This document shows, piece by piece, positions 31,984 through 40,250 of a DNA stretch of 43,379 nucleotides. The stretch is taken from positions 1-43,379 of the forward strand of contig JBFLGC010000022.1 of NCBI GenBank assembly GCA_041859945.1, read 5' to 3'. The stretch comes from Tetragenococcus sp041859945 (GTDB lineage Bacteria > Bacillota > Bacilli > Lactobacillales > Enterococcaceae). The position numbers and the translations under genes are program-made. Position 1 is the stretch's first letter, and the number at the start of each line of letters is the position of its first letter. The notes under the pieces were generated by a model. That model had not been told where the DNA came from. It saw nothing but the letters and a program-made list of their open reading frames with translations, and ran no database searches.

Positions 31984-33056
31984 TCATTTTCTCCTTTTTT
32001 CGGGAACCAATCTTTCGTTCCATTGATCAATTTTACTAATAACAACATAACAGGCACTTCTGTCAGAACACCAACTGTTGTCACTAGCACAACTGGTGAA
32101 TTGACACCGAAAAGCGTAATTGCTACGGCAACCGATAACTCAAAAAAGTCTGAAGCACCAATCAAAGCTGCTGGAGCTGCCACATTATGAGGCTGTTTTG
32201 TCCATTTACAAGTAAAATAAGCAAAGTTTGCGGTAATAATATTTTGTAAGACTAAAGGCACGGCAATCATGAGAACGTGAAACGGATTGTTTAAAATAAT
32301 ATCCCCCTGATAAGTAAAAATGATTACCAATGTCAATAACAAGCCAATCGTTGTAATGGAGTCAAACTTTGGTAAGAAGCGATTGTTAAAGTAATCAATT
32401 CCCTTACGTTTTATCATGAAGTATCTCGTCAATGCCCCACCAACTAACGGTACTAGCACAAATAGTAGTACAGAAGCAAAGAGAATATTCCATGGTACAA
32501 ACACATTATTTACTCCTAAAAGGAAAGAAACAATTGGTACAAATAGGACAATGATTAATAAATCGTTAATTGATACTTGAACCAAGGTATGCGCTGGATC
32601 GCCTTTCGTAAGGTTTGACCAAACAAATACCATAGCGGTACATGGCGCTGCCCCTAACAAAACCGCTCCAGCCACATAGTCTTTTGCTAAGTCTGCTGGG
32701 ATAAAATTGCTAAAAACAACATAAAAGAAGAAAGAGGCTAAGCCAAACATCAAGAACGGCTTAATTAGCCAGCTTGTAATGCTAGAGATCATAATCCCCT
32801 GATATGTTTTTCGGACATTCAGTATTGATTTAAAATCGATTTTCATCATCATTGGGAAAATCATAACCCAAGTTAAAACGGCAATTGGAATATTTGTATT
32901 TAATACTTGATAGCTTTCTAATCGGTCTGCGACACTAGGTAAAAACTTTCCGATTAGCATGCCTGCTGCCATACATAACAATACCCAAACCGTTAGATAC
33001 TTCTCGAAGAAATTAATTGCAGGTTTTTCAGTTACTTCCGTAGATACATTGTTCAT
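31980..33056 (-). CDS. acr3: Arsenite efflux transporter Acr3
   Basis: A 358-aa membrane protein with ten hydrophobic segments and the Acr3 signature around the conserved cysteine in GAAPCTAMVFVWS and a C-terminal AALIGASDFFELSVAVAITLFG. It exports As(OH)3 using the membrane potential. ATG 33056 has AGGAG eight bases upstream. It is the second gene of the operon, 21 bp after arsR. Confidence 0.95.
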   Translation of the reverse strand: MNNVSTEVTEKPAINFFEKYLTVWVLLCMAAGMLIGKFLPSVADRLESYQVLNTNIPIAVLTWVMIFPMMMKIDFKSILNVRKTYQGIMISSITSWLIKPFLMFGLASFFFYVVFSNFIPADLAKDYVAGAVLLGAAPCTAMVFVWSNLTKGDPAHTLVQVSINDLLIIVLFVPIVSFLLGVNNVFVPWNILFASVLLFVLVPLVGGALTRYFMIKRKGIDYFNNRFLPKFDSITTIGLLLTLVIIFTYQGDIILNNPFHVLMIAVPLVLQNIITANFAYFTCKWTKQPHNVAAPAALIGASDFFELSVAVAITLFGVNSPVVLVTTVGVLTEVPVMLLLVKLINGTKDWFPKKGENE

Positions 33057-33077
33057 TCATAAGACTCCTATCGATTA

Positions 33078-33371
33078 CTAGCTAATTGATTTTTCTTTGA
33101 TAAGAAGTTCCTTCAAAATTACTAGGAAATCCTCAACAAAATCTTCCTGTAAAGCGTAATGATGCCATTGACTTTTTTTCGTTACTTTGACAATTCCTGC
33201 CTTCTCTAAAAGCTTCATGTGGTGTGATAATGTCGGTTGAGTAAAGTCAAAATGCTCCAACACTTCACATGCACAAAGAGAGTCAGCTGTAGAAAGTAAG
33301 TCAACAATTTTCAGCCTTTTTGGATCAGCTAAGGCTTTCATGATGGTAGCAGTCTGTTCATAGTTTTCCAT
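33078..33371 (-). CDS. arsR: ArsR family arsenic-responsive repressor
   Basis: A 97-aa winged-helix repressor with the metal site in helix 3 (DSLCACEVLEHF, Cys33 and Cys35) and recognition helix TQPTLSHHMKLLEKAGIV. Trivalent arsenic binding to the cysteines releases it from DNA. It is the first gene of the operon; its operators overlap the promoter at 33391-33444. ATG 33371 has AGGAGG upstream. Confidence 0.95.
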   Translation of the reverse strand: MENYEQTATIMKALADPKRLKIVDLLSTADSLCACEVLEHFDFTQPTLSHHMKLLEKAGIVKVTKKSQWHHYALQEDFVEDFLVILKELLIKEKSIS

Positions 33372-33390
33372 GGAGGACCTCCTATTGAAT

Positions 33391-33444
33391 TGTATATAGA
33401 TAATTATCTATATACAATATAGATGAACGTCTATATATTGTCAA
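33391..33444 (-). promoter_or_regulatory. ars promoter with double ArsR operator
   Basis: On the minus strand TTGACA (33439-33444) and TATATT (33416-33421) are 17 bp apart, a near-consensus promoter. One dyad, ATATAGA-N6-TCTATAT (33417-33436), fills the spacer. A second, perfect 26-bp palindrome (TGTATATAGATAA and its reverse complement, 33391-33416) covers the start site. Confidence 0.85.
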
Positions 33445-33552
33445 GCATTTCTGTCTTTTTATTTTCAACATCGTCTGGTAAAAATCTCTATCGTAAAGCT
33501 CTTATAGTAAAGTATCTCTGGTAGAAAAACGTGGTAGAAAAAATAAAATAAC

Positions 33553-33582
33553 ACAAAAAAAGCGGCTTTTCAGCCGCTTTTG
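33553..33582 (-). terminator. Terminator at the right end of element 2
   Basis: Arms AAAAGCGGCT and AGCCGCTTTT with a TTTC loop; seven T on the minus strand. It lies just inside the right direct repeat and now stands about 90 bp behind potD. The rest of 33445-33552 contains repeated (C)TGGTAGAAAAA and GTAAA(G) blocks that may be integrase arm sites. Confidence 0.85.
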
Positions 33583-33591
33583 GTAGAAGAT

Positions 33592-33604
33592 TGGAAAACT
33601 CAGA
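33592..33604 (+). repeat. 13-bp direct repeat, right end of element 2
   Basis: TGGAAAACTCAGA, identical to 26178-26190. An inverted partial copy, CTGAGTTTT, lies about 55 bp further right next to the potD stop. Confidence 0.75.
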
Positions 33605-33670
33605 TAGAAAAAGGACGATTTTTAGCTCTTTAGAACGTTGATAAATCCCCATTCTTACTGAGTTTTGCTA

Positions 33671-34744
33671 TTATCTCCTGTACATCTTCAATTCTAGGAA
33701 CAAATCATTATAGATACCTAAGTACTCTGGGTCAAGGTCTTCATATACTTCCAAATGTGACAGCAACTCGTCTGATGGATAGAACTGTTCATCTGAAGTG
33801 ATTTCGTCGGGAAGTAAGTCCAAGGCTTTCTTATTTGGTGTCGAGTAGCCAATATATTCCGCATTTTGAGCAGCATTTTCTGGTCGCAACATAAAATTGA
33901 TAAAGGCGTAGGCACCTGCCTTATTTTGTGATGTCTTGGGGATCACGATATTATCAAACCAGAGATTGGAACCTTCTTCAGGGATCACATAATGGATATG
34001 TTCGTTTTCAGCCATCATATCAGCGGCCTCGCCAGAAAAAGTCACGGCAACAGCACTTTCTTCATTGATCATATACATTTTGATTTCATCGGCCACGATG
34101 GCCTTGATGTTAGGCGTCAACGTGCGCAATTTTTCAATGGCGGCTTGTAGTTCGGCATCATTTTTGGTGTTCAGCGAATAACCTAAACTGTTCAATCCCA
34201 ACCCGATCACTTCGCGGGCACCATCGATCAGCATCAGATCATTGTTAAGTTCAGGATGCCACAGATCATCCCATGAAGTGATCGATCCTTCTGGTACCAT
34301 TTTATCGTTATAAACGATCCCCAAAGTGCCCCAAAAATAAGGAACAGAGTACGTATTATCGGGATCGAAAGGCTGGTTCAAAAAACGCGGATCATTGTTA
34401 TCGAGTCCCTCGATTTTAGTAGGATCTAATTTATCTACTAAGCCTTCCTTGATCATTTTTTGGATCATGTATTCACTTGGGATCGTAATGTCATAAGCGG
34501 TCCCACCTTGTTGGATCTTGGTATACATGGCTTCATTGGAATCGAAAGTTTCATAGTTTACTTTATAACCAGACTCTTTTTCAAATTTTTTTAGCAGATC
34601 AGGATCGATATAGTCACCCCAGTTATAAATGTTCAAGATTTGGGCACCCGCCATGCCGCTGGATTTTTCCAAGCGATGCACACCAAAAAGGAGGATCAAG
34701 ATGATCGCTAAGATGCCAATAACTAAAGATTGTAATTTTTTCAA
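33671..34744 (-). CDS. potD: Spermidine/putrescine-binding protein PotD
   Basis: A 357-aa extracytoplasmic solute-binding protein of the PotD family: NIYNWGDYIDPDLLKKFEKESG, TIPSEYMIQKMIKEGL, PYFWGTLGIVYND, and a conserved end ELKMYR. The N-terminus is a hydrophobic segment (residues 6-22) without a lipobox Cys, so it is probably held by an uncleaved signal anchor rather than a lipid. It is last in the potABCD operon, with an ATGA overlap with potC (34741-34744). Confidence 0.95.
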   Translation of the reverse strand: MKKLQSLVIGILAIILILLFGVHRLEKSSGMAGAQILNIYNWGDYIDPDLLKKFEKESGYKVNYETFDSNEAMYTKIQQGGTAYDITIPSEYMIQKMIKEGLVDKLDPTKIEGLDNNDPRFLNQPFDPDNTYSVPYFWGTLGIVYNDKMVPEGSITSWDDLWHPELNNDLMLIDGAREVIGLGLNSLGYSLNTKNDAELQAAIEKLRTLTPNIKAIVADEIKMYMINEESAVAVTFSGEAADMMAENEHIHYVIPEEGSNLWFDNIVIPKTSQNKAGAYAFINFMLRPENAAQNAEYIGYSTPNKKALDLLPDEITSDEQFYPSDELLSHLEVYEDLDPEYLGIYNDLFLELKMYRR

Positions 34745-35577
34745 CGGATCGAAGGCACCTCCTTTTTCAAATGAAGATGACGAGTTGATTTGCTACCATC
34801 TTTGCTAATAAAATAATAGCCGATCACAAGGAGTAAGGAGAACAAGAAAACGAGCGTACTCAAAGCGTTGATCTCTAGACTGATTCCTTGGCGTGCCCGT
34901 GAATAAATTTCGACAGACAGAGTGCTGAAGCCATTGCCGGTGACAAAGAAGGTCACCGCAAAATCGTCCAACGAATAAGTAAAAGCCATAAAATAACCAG
35001 CAATGATACCGGGCGCTAAAAATGGCAAGATGATGTTGGTGACGACTTGCCAGTTACTTGCTCCCAGATCACGGGCTGCATCGACCATCGAATCTTTCAT
35101 TTCTTGTAATTTGGGTAAGACCATCAAGACCACGATCGGAATACTAAAGGCAATATGAGACAGTAAAACGCTAAAAAAGCCCAAGTGAAAACTTTTAAAG
35201 ACATTCCCTACCATGGTGAAAAAGATCAAAAAACTAGCACCGATGATGACATCAGGTGAAACCATCAAGATATTGTTTAGACTCAGTAAAAAGTTGCGCT
35301 GCGAACGTTTTTTGGTGTAGTAGACCATCATCGCCCCGATCGTGCCAATAATCGTCGCGAGCAAAGCCGACAAAAAAGCCAGCATGAACGTATTCAACAC
35401 AATGATCAGTAAGCGGCTATCTTGAAAGACAGCTTGATAATGTTCCCATGTGAAACCCGTAAAATGATTCATGGTCCCGCCCGCATTGAAGGAGTAATAG
35501 ATCAAATAGAAGATCGGCGTATATAAAAGCACAAAAACAAGCGTCAGATAGAGGTGTGAACCTTTGATTTTTTTCAT
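34741..35577 (-). CDS. potC: Spermidine/putrescine ABC transporter permease PotC
   Basis: A 278-aa permease with six membrane segments and the EAA loop AARDLGASNWQVVTNIILPFLAPGI that contacts the ATPase. It is in operon order A-B-C-D, starting one base after the potB stop. ATG 35577 has GGGGG upstream. Together with PotB it forms the membrane channel for polyamine import. Confidence 0.95.
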   Translation of the reverse strand: MKKIKGSHLYLTLVFVLLYTPIFYLIYYSFNAGGTMNHFTGFTWEHYQAVFQDSRLLIIVLNTFMLAFLSALLATIIGTIGAMMVYYTKKRSQRNFLLSLNNILMVSPDVIIGASFLIFFTMVGNVFKSFHLGFFSVLLSHIAFSIPIVVLMVLPKLQEMKDSMVDAARDLGASNWQVVTNIILPFLAPGIIAGYFMAFTYSLDDFAVTFFVTGNGFSTLSVEIYSRARQGISLEINALSTLVFLFSLLLVIGYYFISKDGSKSTRHLHLKKEVPSIR

Positions 35578-35578
35578 T

Positions 35579-36382
35579 CTAACGGCCCCCTTTCTTCTTT
35601 TCAGATGTCACTAACATCACTAAGATCATGGCAATGATCAACACAACCCCGATCGTCGAGCCCATGCCCCAATTTTGGGTCACCAGGAAATGTTGCTCGA
35701 TCGCTGTTCCCAAAGTGATCACGCGATTGCCACCGATCAAACGCGTCAACATGAATAAGGACAACGAAGGAATAAAGACGGCTTGGATCCCACTTTTCAC
35801 ACCGTTCAAGGACAGGGGAAAAATCACCCGTCGAAACGTCTCGGCATTATTGGCACCTAGGTCATGACTGGCGCTGACAAGCGAGGGATCGAGTTCTTCT
35901 AAGGCATTAAAAATCGGCAAAGTCATAAAAGGGATCTCAATATAGCTTGCGACAACTAAAAAGCTAAAGTCAGTAAACAAAATTTGCTTTGGCGCGATGC
36001 CGAAAAAGCTCAGAAAGCCATTGATACTCCCGTGAATGCCAAAAATCCCGATAAAAGCATAGGCTTTGAGTAATAGATTGATCCAAGTCGGTAAAATGAT
36101 CAAAAGGAGCCATAAATCTTTATGTTTGAGTTTTGTTAAAAAATAAGCAGTTGGATAACTGATAAGTAGCGTGATCACAGTGATCACTAAAGCATACCAA
36201 ACTGAATTCATGGTCATCAGTAAATACTTGGTAGAAGTGAAATAAGTTTGATAATTGACCAAGGTAAAGTGTCCATTCATATCGAAGAAGGACTGGTAAA
36301 TGATCAATAAAACGGGCGCGATCACAAATAAAAGGAGCCACAAAACATAAGGGATCGTATAAGATTGTTTAAATTTTGCCAT
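35579..36382 (-). CDS. potB: Spermidine/putrescine ABC transporter permease PotB
   Basis: A 267-aa permease with six membrane segments and the EAA-type loop ASHDLGANNAETFRRVIFPLSLNG. It lies 10 bp after potA. ATG 36382 has AGGAGG upstream. Confidence 0.95.
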   Translation of the reverse strand: MAKFKQSYTIPYVLWLLLFVIAPVLLIIYQSFFDMNGHFTLVNYQTYFTSTKYLLMTMNSVWYALVITVITLLISYPTAYFLTKLKHKDLWLLLIILPTWINLLLKAYAFIGIFGIHGSINGFLSFFGIAPKQILFTDFSFLVVASYIEIPFMTLPIFNALEELDPSLVSASHDLGANNAETFRRVIFPLSLNGVKSGIQAVFIPSLSLFMLTRLIGGNRVITLGTAIEQHFLVTQNWGMGSTIGVVLIIAMILVMLVTSEKKKGGR

Positions 36383-36392
36383 GGTCTACCTC

Positions 36393-37481
36393 CTAATCTT
36401 CGTAACTTTCTAGGCGGGCGTCGAAATCTTCCTCGGACTCATTAAAACGCATGACGTGGATATCTTCAGGCTCAAACGTCAAACCGATCTGACTGCCAGG
36501 AACGGCTTTTTTCGTCGAATGGACCATCCATTCATTGCCTTGTTCATCATAACAAATGATTTCATAATGGACCCCACGAAACAGTTGCGTATCGACTTTT
36601 ACGACCAACTTACCGCGCTCCACCGTGGTCAAAGTCAAGTCTTCTGGACGAATAACGACTTCGACCGGTTCATTTTTCCGCATACCGCCATCGACACATT
36701 CAAAGGTATGGCCCAATATTTGTACGCTGTTATCGGCCACCATGACACCATCGACAATGTTGCTTTCGCCGACAAAATTTGCTACAAAATGGTTGATCGG
36801 TTCATCATAAATATCGACAGGCGTCCCACTTTGCACGATCTCCCCTTTGTTCAACACAAAAATTTCATCGCTCATCGCCAGGGCTTCCTCTTGGTCATGG
36901 GTCACAAAAATAAAGGTGATCCCTAGCCGTTGTTGCAATTCTCGCAATTCATATTGCATATCTTGACGTAATTTCAAATCCAAAGCTGATAAAGGCTCGT
37001 CTAACAACAAAACTTTGGGTTCATTGACAATCGCTCGAGCAATCGCTACCCGTTGCCGTTGTCCGCCCGACATCTCACTGATCTCACGATTTTCATAGCC
37101 TGCTAATTGCACCAAATGTAAGGCTTCCTTTACCTTTTTTTCGATCTGCTTTTTGGGCATTTTTTTTATCTTCAATCCAAAAGCAACATTTTCAAACACA
37201 TTCATATGCGGAAATAACGCATAGTCTTGAAAGACCGTGTTCACTTGGCGTTTATTGGCCGGAACATCATTGATCCGTTGGCCTTCAAAATAAACATCGC
37301 CTTCCGTTGCTTCCGAAAAGCCGGCGATGATCCGTAAAATAGTTGTTTTTCCGCAACCAGAAGGCCCTAATAATGTGTAAAATTTCCCCTGTTCAATGTC
37401 AAAATCGACACCTTTCAAAACCGTTTCATCATCTTCGTATCTTTTCACCACATTGTGAAAAGAAATGATTGGTTTTCCCAC
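36393..37481 (-). CDS. potA: Spermidine/putrescine ABC transporter ATPase PotA
   Basis: A 362-aa ATPase with Walker A GPSGCGKTT, signature MSGGQRQRVAIARAI, Walker B VLLLDEPLSALD, and a C-terminal TOBE-type regulatory domain (about residues 240-350). It begins at GTG 37481 with GGAGTGG nine bases upstream. It is the first gene of potABCD and powers polyamine uptake. The promoter must lie in 37482-37620; I see no confident -35/-10 pair. Confidence 0.95.
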   Translation of the reverse strand: MGKPIISFHNVVKRYEDDETVLKGVDFDIEQGKFYTLLGPSGCGKTTILRIIAGFSEATEGDVYFEGQRINDVPANKRQVNTVFQDYALFPHMNVFENVAFGLKIKKMPKKQIEKKVKEALHLVQLAGYENREISEMSGGQRQRVAIARAIVNEPKVLLLDEPLSALDLKLRQDMQYELRELQQRLGITFIFVTHDQEEALAMSDEIFVLNKGEIVQSGTPVDIYDEPINHFVANFVGESNIVDGVMVADNSVQILGHTFECVDGGMRKNEPVEVVIRPEDLTLTTVERGKLVVKVDTQLFRGVHYEIICYDEQGNEWMVHSTKKAVPGSQIGLTFEPEDIHVMRFNESEEDFDARLESYED

Positions 37482-37862
37482 AAATCACCACTCCCCATTG
37501 ATAAAGTAAGAAGGTTCGCTTTGACGAATTTCTCACTTGCTTTTTTCAATTCTACCTATGTATGACAGACTTTTTTCCAGTCTTGAACACACTATGTAAG
37601 AATAAAAGTTTTTGGCCCAAAAAACAAGTAAATTATTCCGATCCTTGAAAATTTTTAGTTTGTGAAATGAGCGGATTTTGGGAAGCAATAGTCCTAAATT
37701 TGATAAGTTAAAAATTTTCAGACTTTAACTTCATTTATGGTGGTTCCTTGGCAATGTCGACCACCATAGATTTGGAGCACCAACGTTTTTCTCCACTTTA
37801 TTGATGTTTAGAAAGCTTCCCTTTGTTATTTTAACTCGAGATTTACCGTTAAAGAAGATCGG

Positions 37863-37883
37863 TTTGCTACAATTCACGGTCCA
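37863..37883 (+). repeat. TGYTAYAATTCACGG motif, copy 2
   Basis: TTTGCTACAATTCACGGTCC, matching copies at 25912 and, inverted, 38385. A perfect 10-bp hairpin (CCGACCTGAG/CTCAGGTCGG) follows about 40 bp downstream. Confidence 0.55.
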
Positions 37884-37922
37884 ATTTGAGCATTACACTT
37901 TCACGTTTATGTCTGCTGTGAG

Positions 37923-37953
37923 ACCGACCTGAGCAATGGTCTCAGGTCGGCCA
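37923..37953. other. Strong hairpin without T tract
   Basis: Arms CCGACCTGAG (about 37924-37933) and CTCAGGTCGG (about 37941-37950) are perfect around a seven-base loop. GC-rich in an AT-rich setting; not a standard terminator because no T run follows on either strand. Confidence 0.7.
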
Positions 37954-38264
37954 AGCTTCATGATTAAATGCTAAAGCATTCAGTCACAGTACCAAGTAAG
38001 TATTTTTCATCATCTACTTTGTCTCGCTAAGCGAGCCAATCGTAGTGATTCAAAACAATTCACATTGGCTCCTCTTTCACAGCGACATCGCAGCCATATT
38101 CGTTTCGCTAACAATAGCAACTCATTCGAACAGGTTAAATTATTTATTCAAGAAATCAAATAATGAAAAAATTTATTTTTTTAAAATGATTCTACAAATT
38201 TAAGCTAAATCTAGCGTAACATAGAGATTGGCTTACGAAATCATTGTGTTTAGAATTCAATGTG

Positions 38265-38404
38265 AATTACTCTCAGTGACCACTTTAGTGATTACTGAGA
38301 GTTTGAAGCTTAAAAGCCGTGAGTGGGCTTACGGCGGTTCCACGGCTGACTTTAAGCAGGCCGATTTCGTAGTGTAGCGGCTGATTCGGCCGTGAATTAT
38401 AACA
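38265..38404 (-). ncRNA. Candidate structured small RNA
   Basis: Read on minus from the promoter-like TGTTATAAT (38396-38404), three hairpins follow. The first has arms GGCCGAATC and GATTTCGGCC (about 38359-38393), the second TTAAAG..GCCGTG with CACGGC..CTTTAA (about 38309-38355), and the third has a 14-bp stem ACTCTCAGT.A.CAC with GTG.TCACTGAGAGT (38268-38303). The third could end transcription although its T tract is poor. No coding frame fits. Assignment as an RNA is inference. Confidence 0.35.
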
Positions 38405-38464
38405 CCGTTTTGCTGCTCATTTATAGCGAGTCGATTAATTTGATTTCTTTCAAATTTAAAATTG

Positions 38465-38473
38465 TGGTATGAT
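38465..38473 (+). promoter_or_regulatory. Extended -10 promoter of the reductase-coaBC operon
   Basis: TGGTATGAT: TATGAT (38468-38473) with an upstream TG, 45 bp before the ATG at 38518. The -35 region is weak. Confidence 0.5.
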
Positions 38474-38517
38474 AGGCGTGTTAAAGTTTTTATTATCATG
38501 GTACAAGGTGGGAGATC

Positions 38518-39504
38518 ATGACAGAATATTTTGCTTTTGAAGTGGCACAAAATGACCATATTTTTTCTCGCGGAATCGTTCCTAAACAAAGCGAGACCTT
38601 AAAAGAAAATCAGGTCTTAGTAAGTATTGACTATTCAACAATCAATTATAAAGATGCTTTAGCCGCAACTAAAAATGGCGGTGTCATTAGAGACTATCCG
38701 AAAACACCAGGAATCGATCTAGCCGGGACCGTGGTTGAAAGTAACTCTGATAAATTTGCCAAAAATGATCGTGTCCTGGCAACTGGGTTCGGCTTGGGCG
38801 TAGAAGTAAACGGTGGTTGGAGTCAAATGCAAGTCGTACCTGAAGAATGGCTGCTCAAAATCCCAACTGGTCTGAGCGCTCAAGAGGCGATGACGTTCGG
38901 AACAGCCGCCGTTACCGCGGCAATGATCGTTTCCGATATTGATAAGCGCGGGATCGACCCCCAAGCGGCGATTTATGTCACCGGTGCTAGTGGTGGCGTG
39001 GGCAGTTTTGCCCTGATCCTTTTACAAGAGCTAGGTTATACTAATCTTGTGGCGATCTCACGCAAGCAAGAAACGCATTTGAACGACTTAAAAGACGTGA
39101 AGGTGTTGTCACCGGAAGCTGTTGTTCCTGAAAAAGTCAAACCTTTGAATAGCCAAACGATCGCTATTTTGATCGATACAGTTGGCTCTGACTTGGCTGG
39201 CTTATTACCACAAATCAAGCAAAATGGAATCGTCTATGCTTGTGGAAATGCGGGCGGCAATGAGTTAACAACTACTGTTTTACCCTTTATATTGCGTGGC
39301 ATCCAACTGATTGGAATCGATTCGGTCAATGTTGATTTATTAGAACGCGAATCGATCTGGCAATTTTTAGCAGCCCACAAAGCTGTCTTGAAACGGATCC
39401 CTTGTCAAAAAGTACGCCTGCCAGAAATCGATGCTGTTATTGCTACTATTTTAGAAGGCACACATACAGGCCGAACTATTATTGATTTAGGAGTGAAAAA
39501 ATGA
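38518..39504 (+). CDS. YhdH/AcuI family NADPH-dependent oxidoreductase
   Basis: A 328-aa zinc-free MDR-superfamily enzyme: INYKDALA, PGIDLAGTV, GGWSQMQVVPEEWLL, TAAVTAAM and nucleotide-binding VTGASGGVGSFA. The family includes acrylyl-CoA reductase AcuI and the quinone-reductase-like YhdH; the true substrate here is unknown. ATG 38518 has GGTGGGAG upstream. Its stop overlaps the coaB start (ATGA, 39501-39504), so it is cotranscribed with coenzyme A genes, which suggests a CoA-ester substrate but does not prove it. Confidence 0.88.
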   Translation: MTEYFAFEVAQNDHIFSRGIVPKQSETLKENQVLVSIDYSTINYKDALAATKNGGVIRDYPKTPGIDLAGTVVESNSDKFAKNDRVLATGFGLGVEVNGGWSQMQVVPEEWLLKIPTGLSAQEAMTFGTAAVTAAMIVSDIDKRGIDPQAAIYVTGASGGVGSFALILLQELGYTNLVAISRKQETHLNDLKDVKVLSPEAVVPEKVKPLNSQTIAILIDTVGSDLAGLLPQIKQNGIVYACGNAGGNELTTTVLPFILRGIQLIGIDSVNVDLLERESIWQFLAAHKAVLKRIPCQKVRLPEIDAVIATILEGTHTGRTIIDLGVKK

Positions 39505-40238
39505 GAATTTTAGTGACCTCTGGAGGAACTTCAGAACGGATCGATGATGTACGCTCGATCACAAACCATGCTTCAGGCCAATTAGGACGCTTGATCAGCG
39601 AAGAATTTTTAAATCATCAAATAAATGTGGATTTGATCACCACTCCAAAGGCGATCAAGCCCTCCGATCAAGCTGGATTGTCGATTCACTTGATTGAAGA
39701 CACGGCACAACTTAAGGATACTTTAGAACAACTCTTGATCGAAAATACCTACGACGCCATCATCCATAGCATGGCCGTCAGTGATTTTACTTATGAAAAA
39801 AGTTTTTCGGAAGAAAATTTTGAGAAAGCCTTGAGCCAATTACAGACACCTATCACAAAAGAAGCACTTGCCGATTTATTGACAGCCGCAGAAGCAGAAC
39901 CAGCGCATAAAATTTCTTCTGATACCAATCACTTGATTTTAGTCTTGAAAAAAACACCGAAAGTCATCCAAATGATCAAAAAAATACAACCTCGGGCAAA
40001 ATTAGTTGGTTTCAAGTTGCTTTCTGACGTTTCTAAAGAAGAGTTATTAGCTACAGCCCGAGAAAACTTAGTCAAAAATAATGCGGATTTCGTCTTAGCC
40101 AATGATTTGTCAAACATCGACGAAACGCAACACATCGGCTATTTGATCGATAAAAATTGGCAAATCACGGGCGAAGCCAAAACAAAAAAAGAGATTGCTC
40201 ATTTGATTTACAAAACACTATGGAAGGAACTGAATTAA
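39501..40238 (+). CDS. coaB: Phosphopantothenate-cysteine ligase (CoaB)
   Basis: A 245-aa stand-alone CoaB with the N-terminal VTSGGTSERIDDVRSITNHASGQLG signature, HSMAVSDF and KLVGFKL. It couples 4'-phosphopantothenate to cysteine. Streptococci and enterococci keep CoaB and CoaC as separate proteins, as here. It overlaps the reductase gene by four bases and is 12 bp before coaC. Confidence 0.95.
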   Translation: MRILVTSGGTSERIDDVRSITNHASGQLGRLISEEFLNHQINVDLITTPKAIKPSDQAGLSIHLIEDTAQLKDTLEQLLIENTYDAIIHSMAVSDFTYEKSFSEENFEKALSQLQTPITKEALADLLTAAEAEPAHKISSDTNHLILVLKKTPKVIQMIKKIQPRAKLVGFKLLSDVSKEELLATARENLVKNNADFVLANDLSNIDETQHIGYLIDKNWQITGEAKTKKEIAHLIYKTLWKELN

Positions 40239-40250
40239 GGAGGGATCTTC

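Larger units (their letters stand above)
26178..33604. mobile_element. Integrated element 2: MobT-type IME carrying arsenic resistance
   Basis: Bounded by the 13-bp repeat TGGAAAACTCAGA. Contents: integrase at the left end, DUF3173 protein, HTH-relaxase, divergent repressor, an iterated oriT-like motif, then a five-gene arsenic operon and a terminator at the right end. No conjugation channel genes are present. It sits immediately downstream of potD and, like element 1, brings a terminator to the operon it follows. Confidence 0.78.
37482..38517. other. 1-kb non-coding region between potA and the AcuI-like gene
   Basis: No credible gene in either strand. It holds a possible degenerate hairpin repeat (TTTGGAGCACC near 37771), two TGYTAYAATTCACGG motifs (37863 plus, 38385 minus) and several strong hairpins (37923-37953, 38265-38304, 38309-38355, 38359-38393). 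The region between, 37955-38260, is AT-rich with a CTCGCTAAGCGAG palindrome near 38023. Small RNAs or repeat remnants are the likely content. Confidence 0.6.

Noticed and set aside
33445..33552. Extra gene between arsR and potD
   Set aside because: Only short frames; the stretch has repeated GGTAGAAAAA and GTAAAG blocks more like recombination sites.
38329..38589. 86-codon open frame on minus over the hairpin region
   Set aside because: It overlaps the start of the AcuI-like gene and stable hairpins; no ribosome site.
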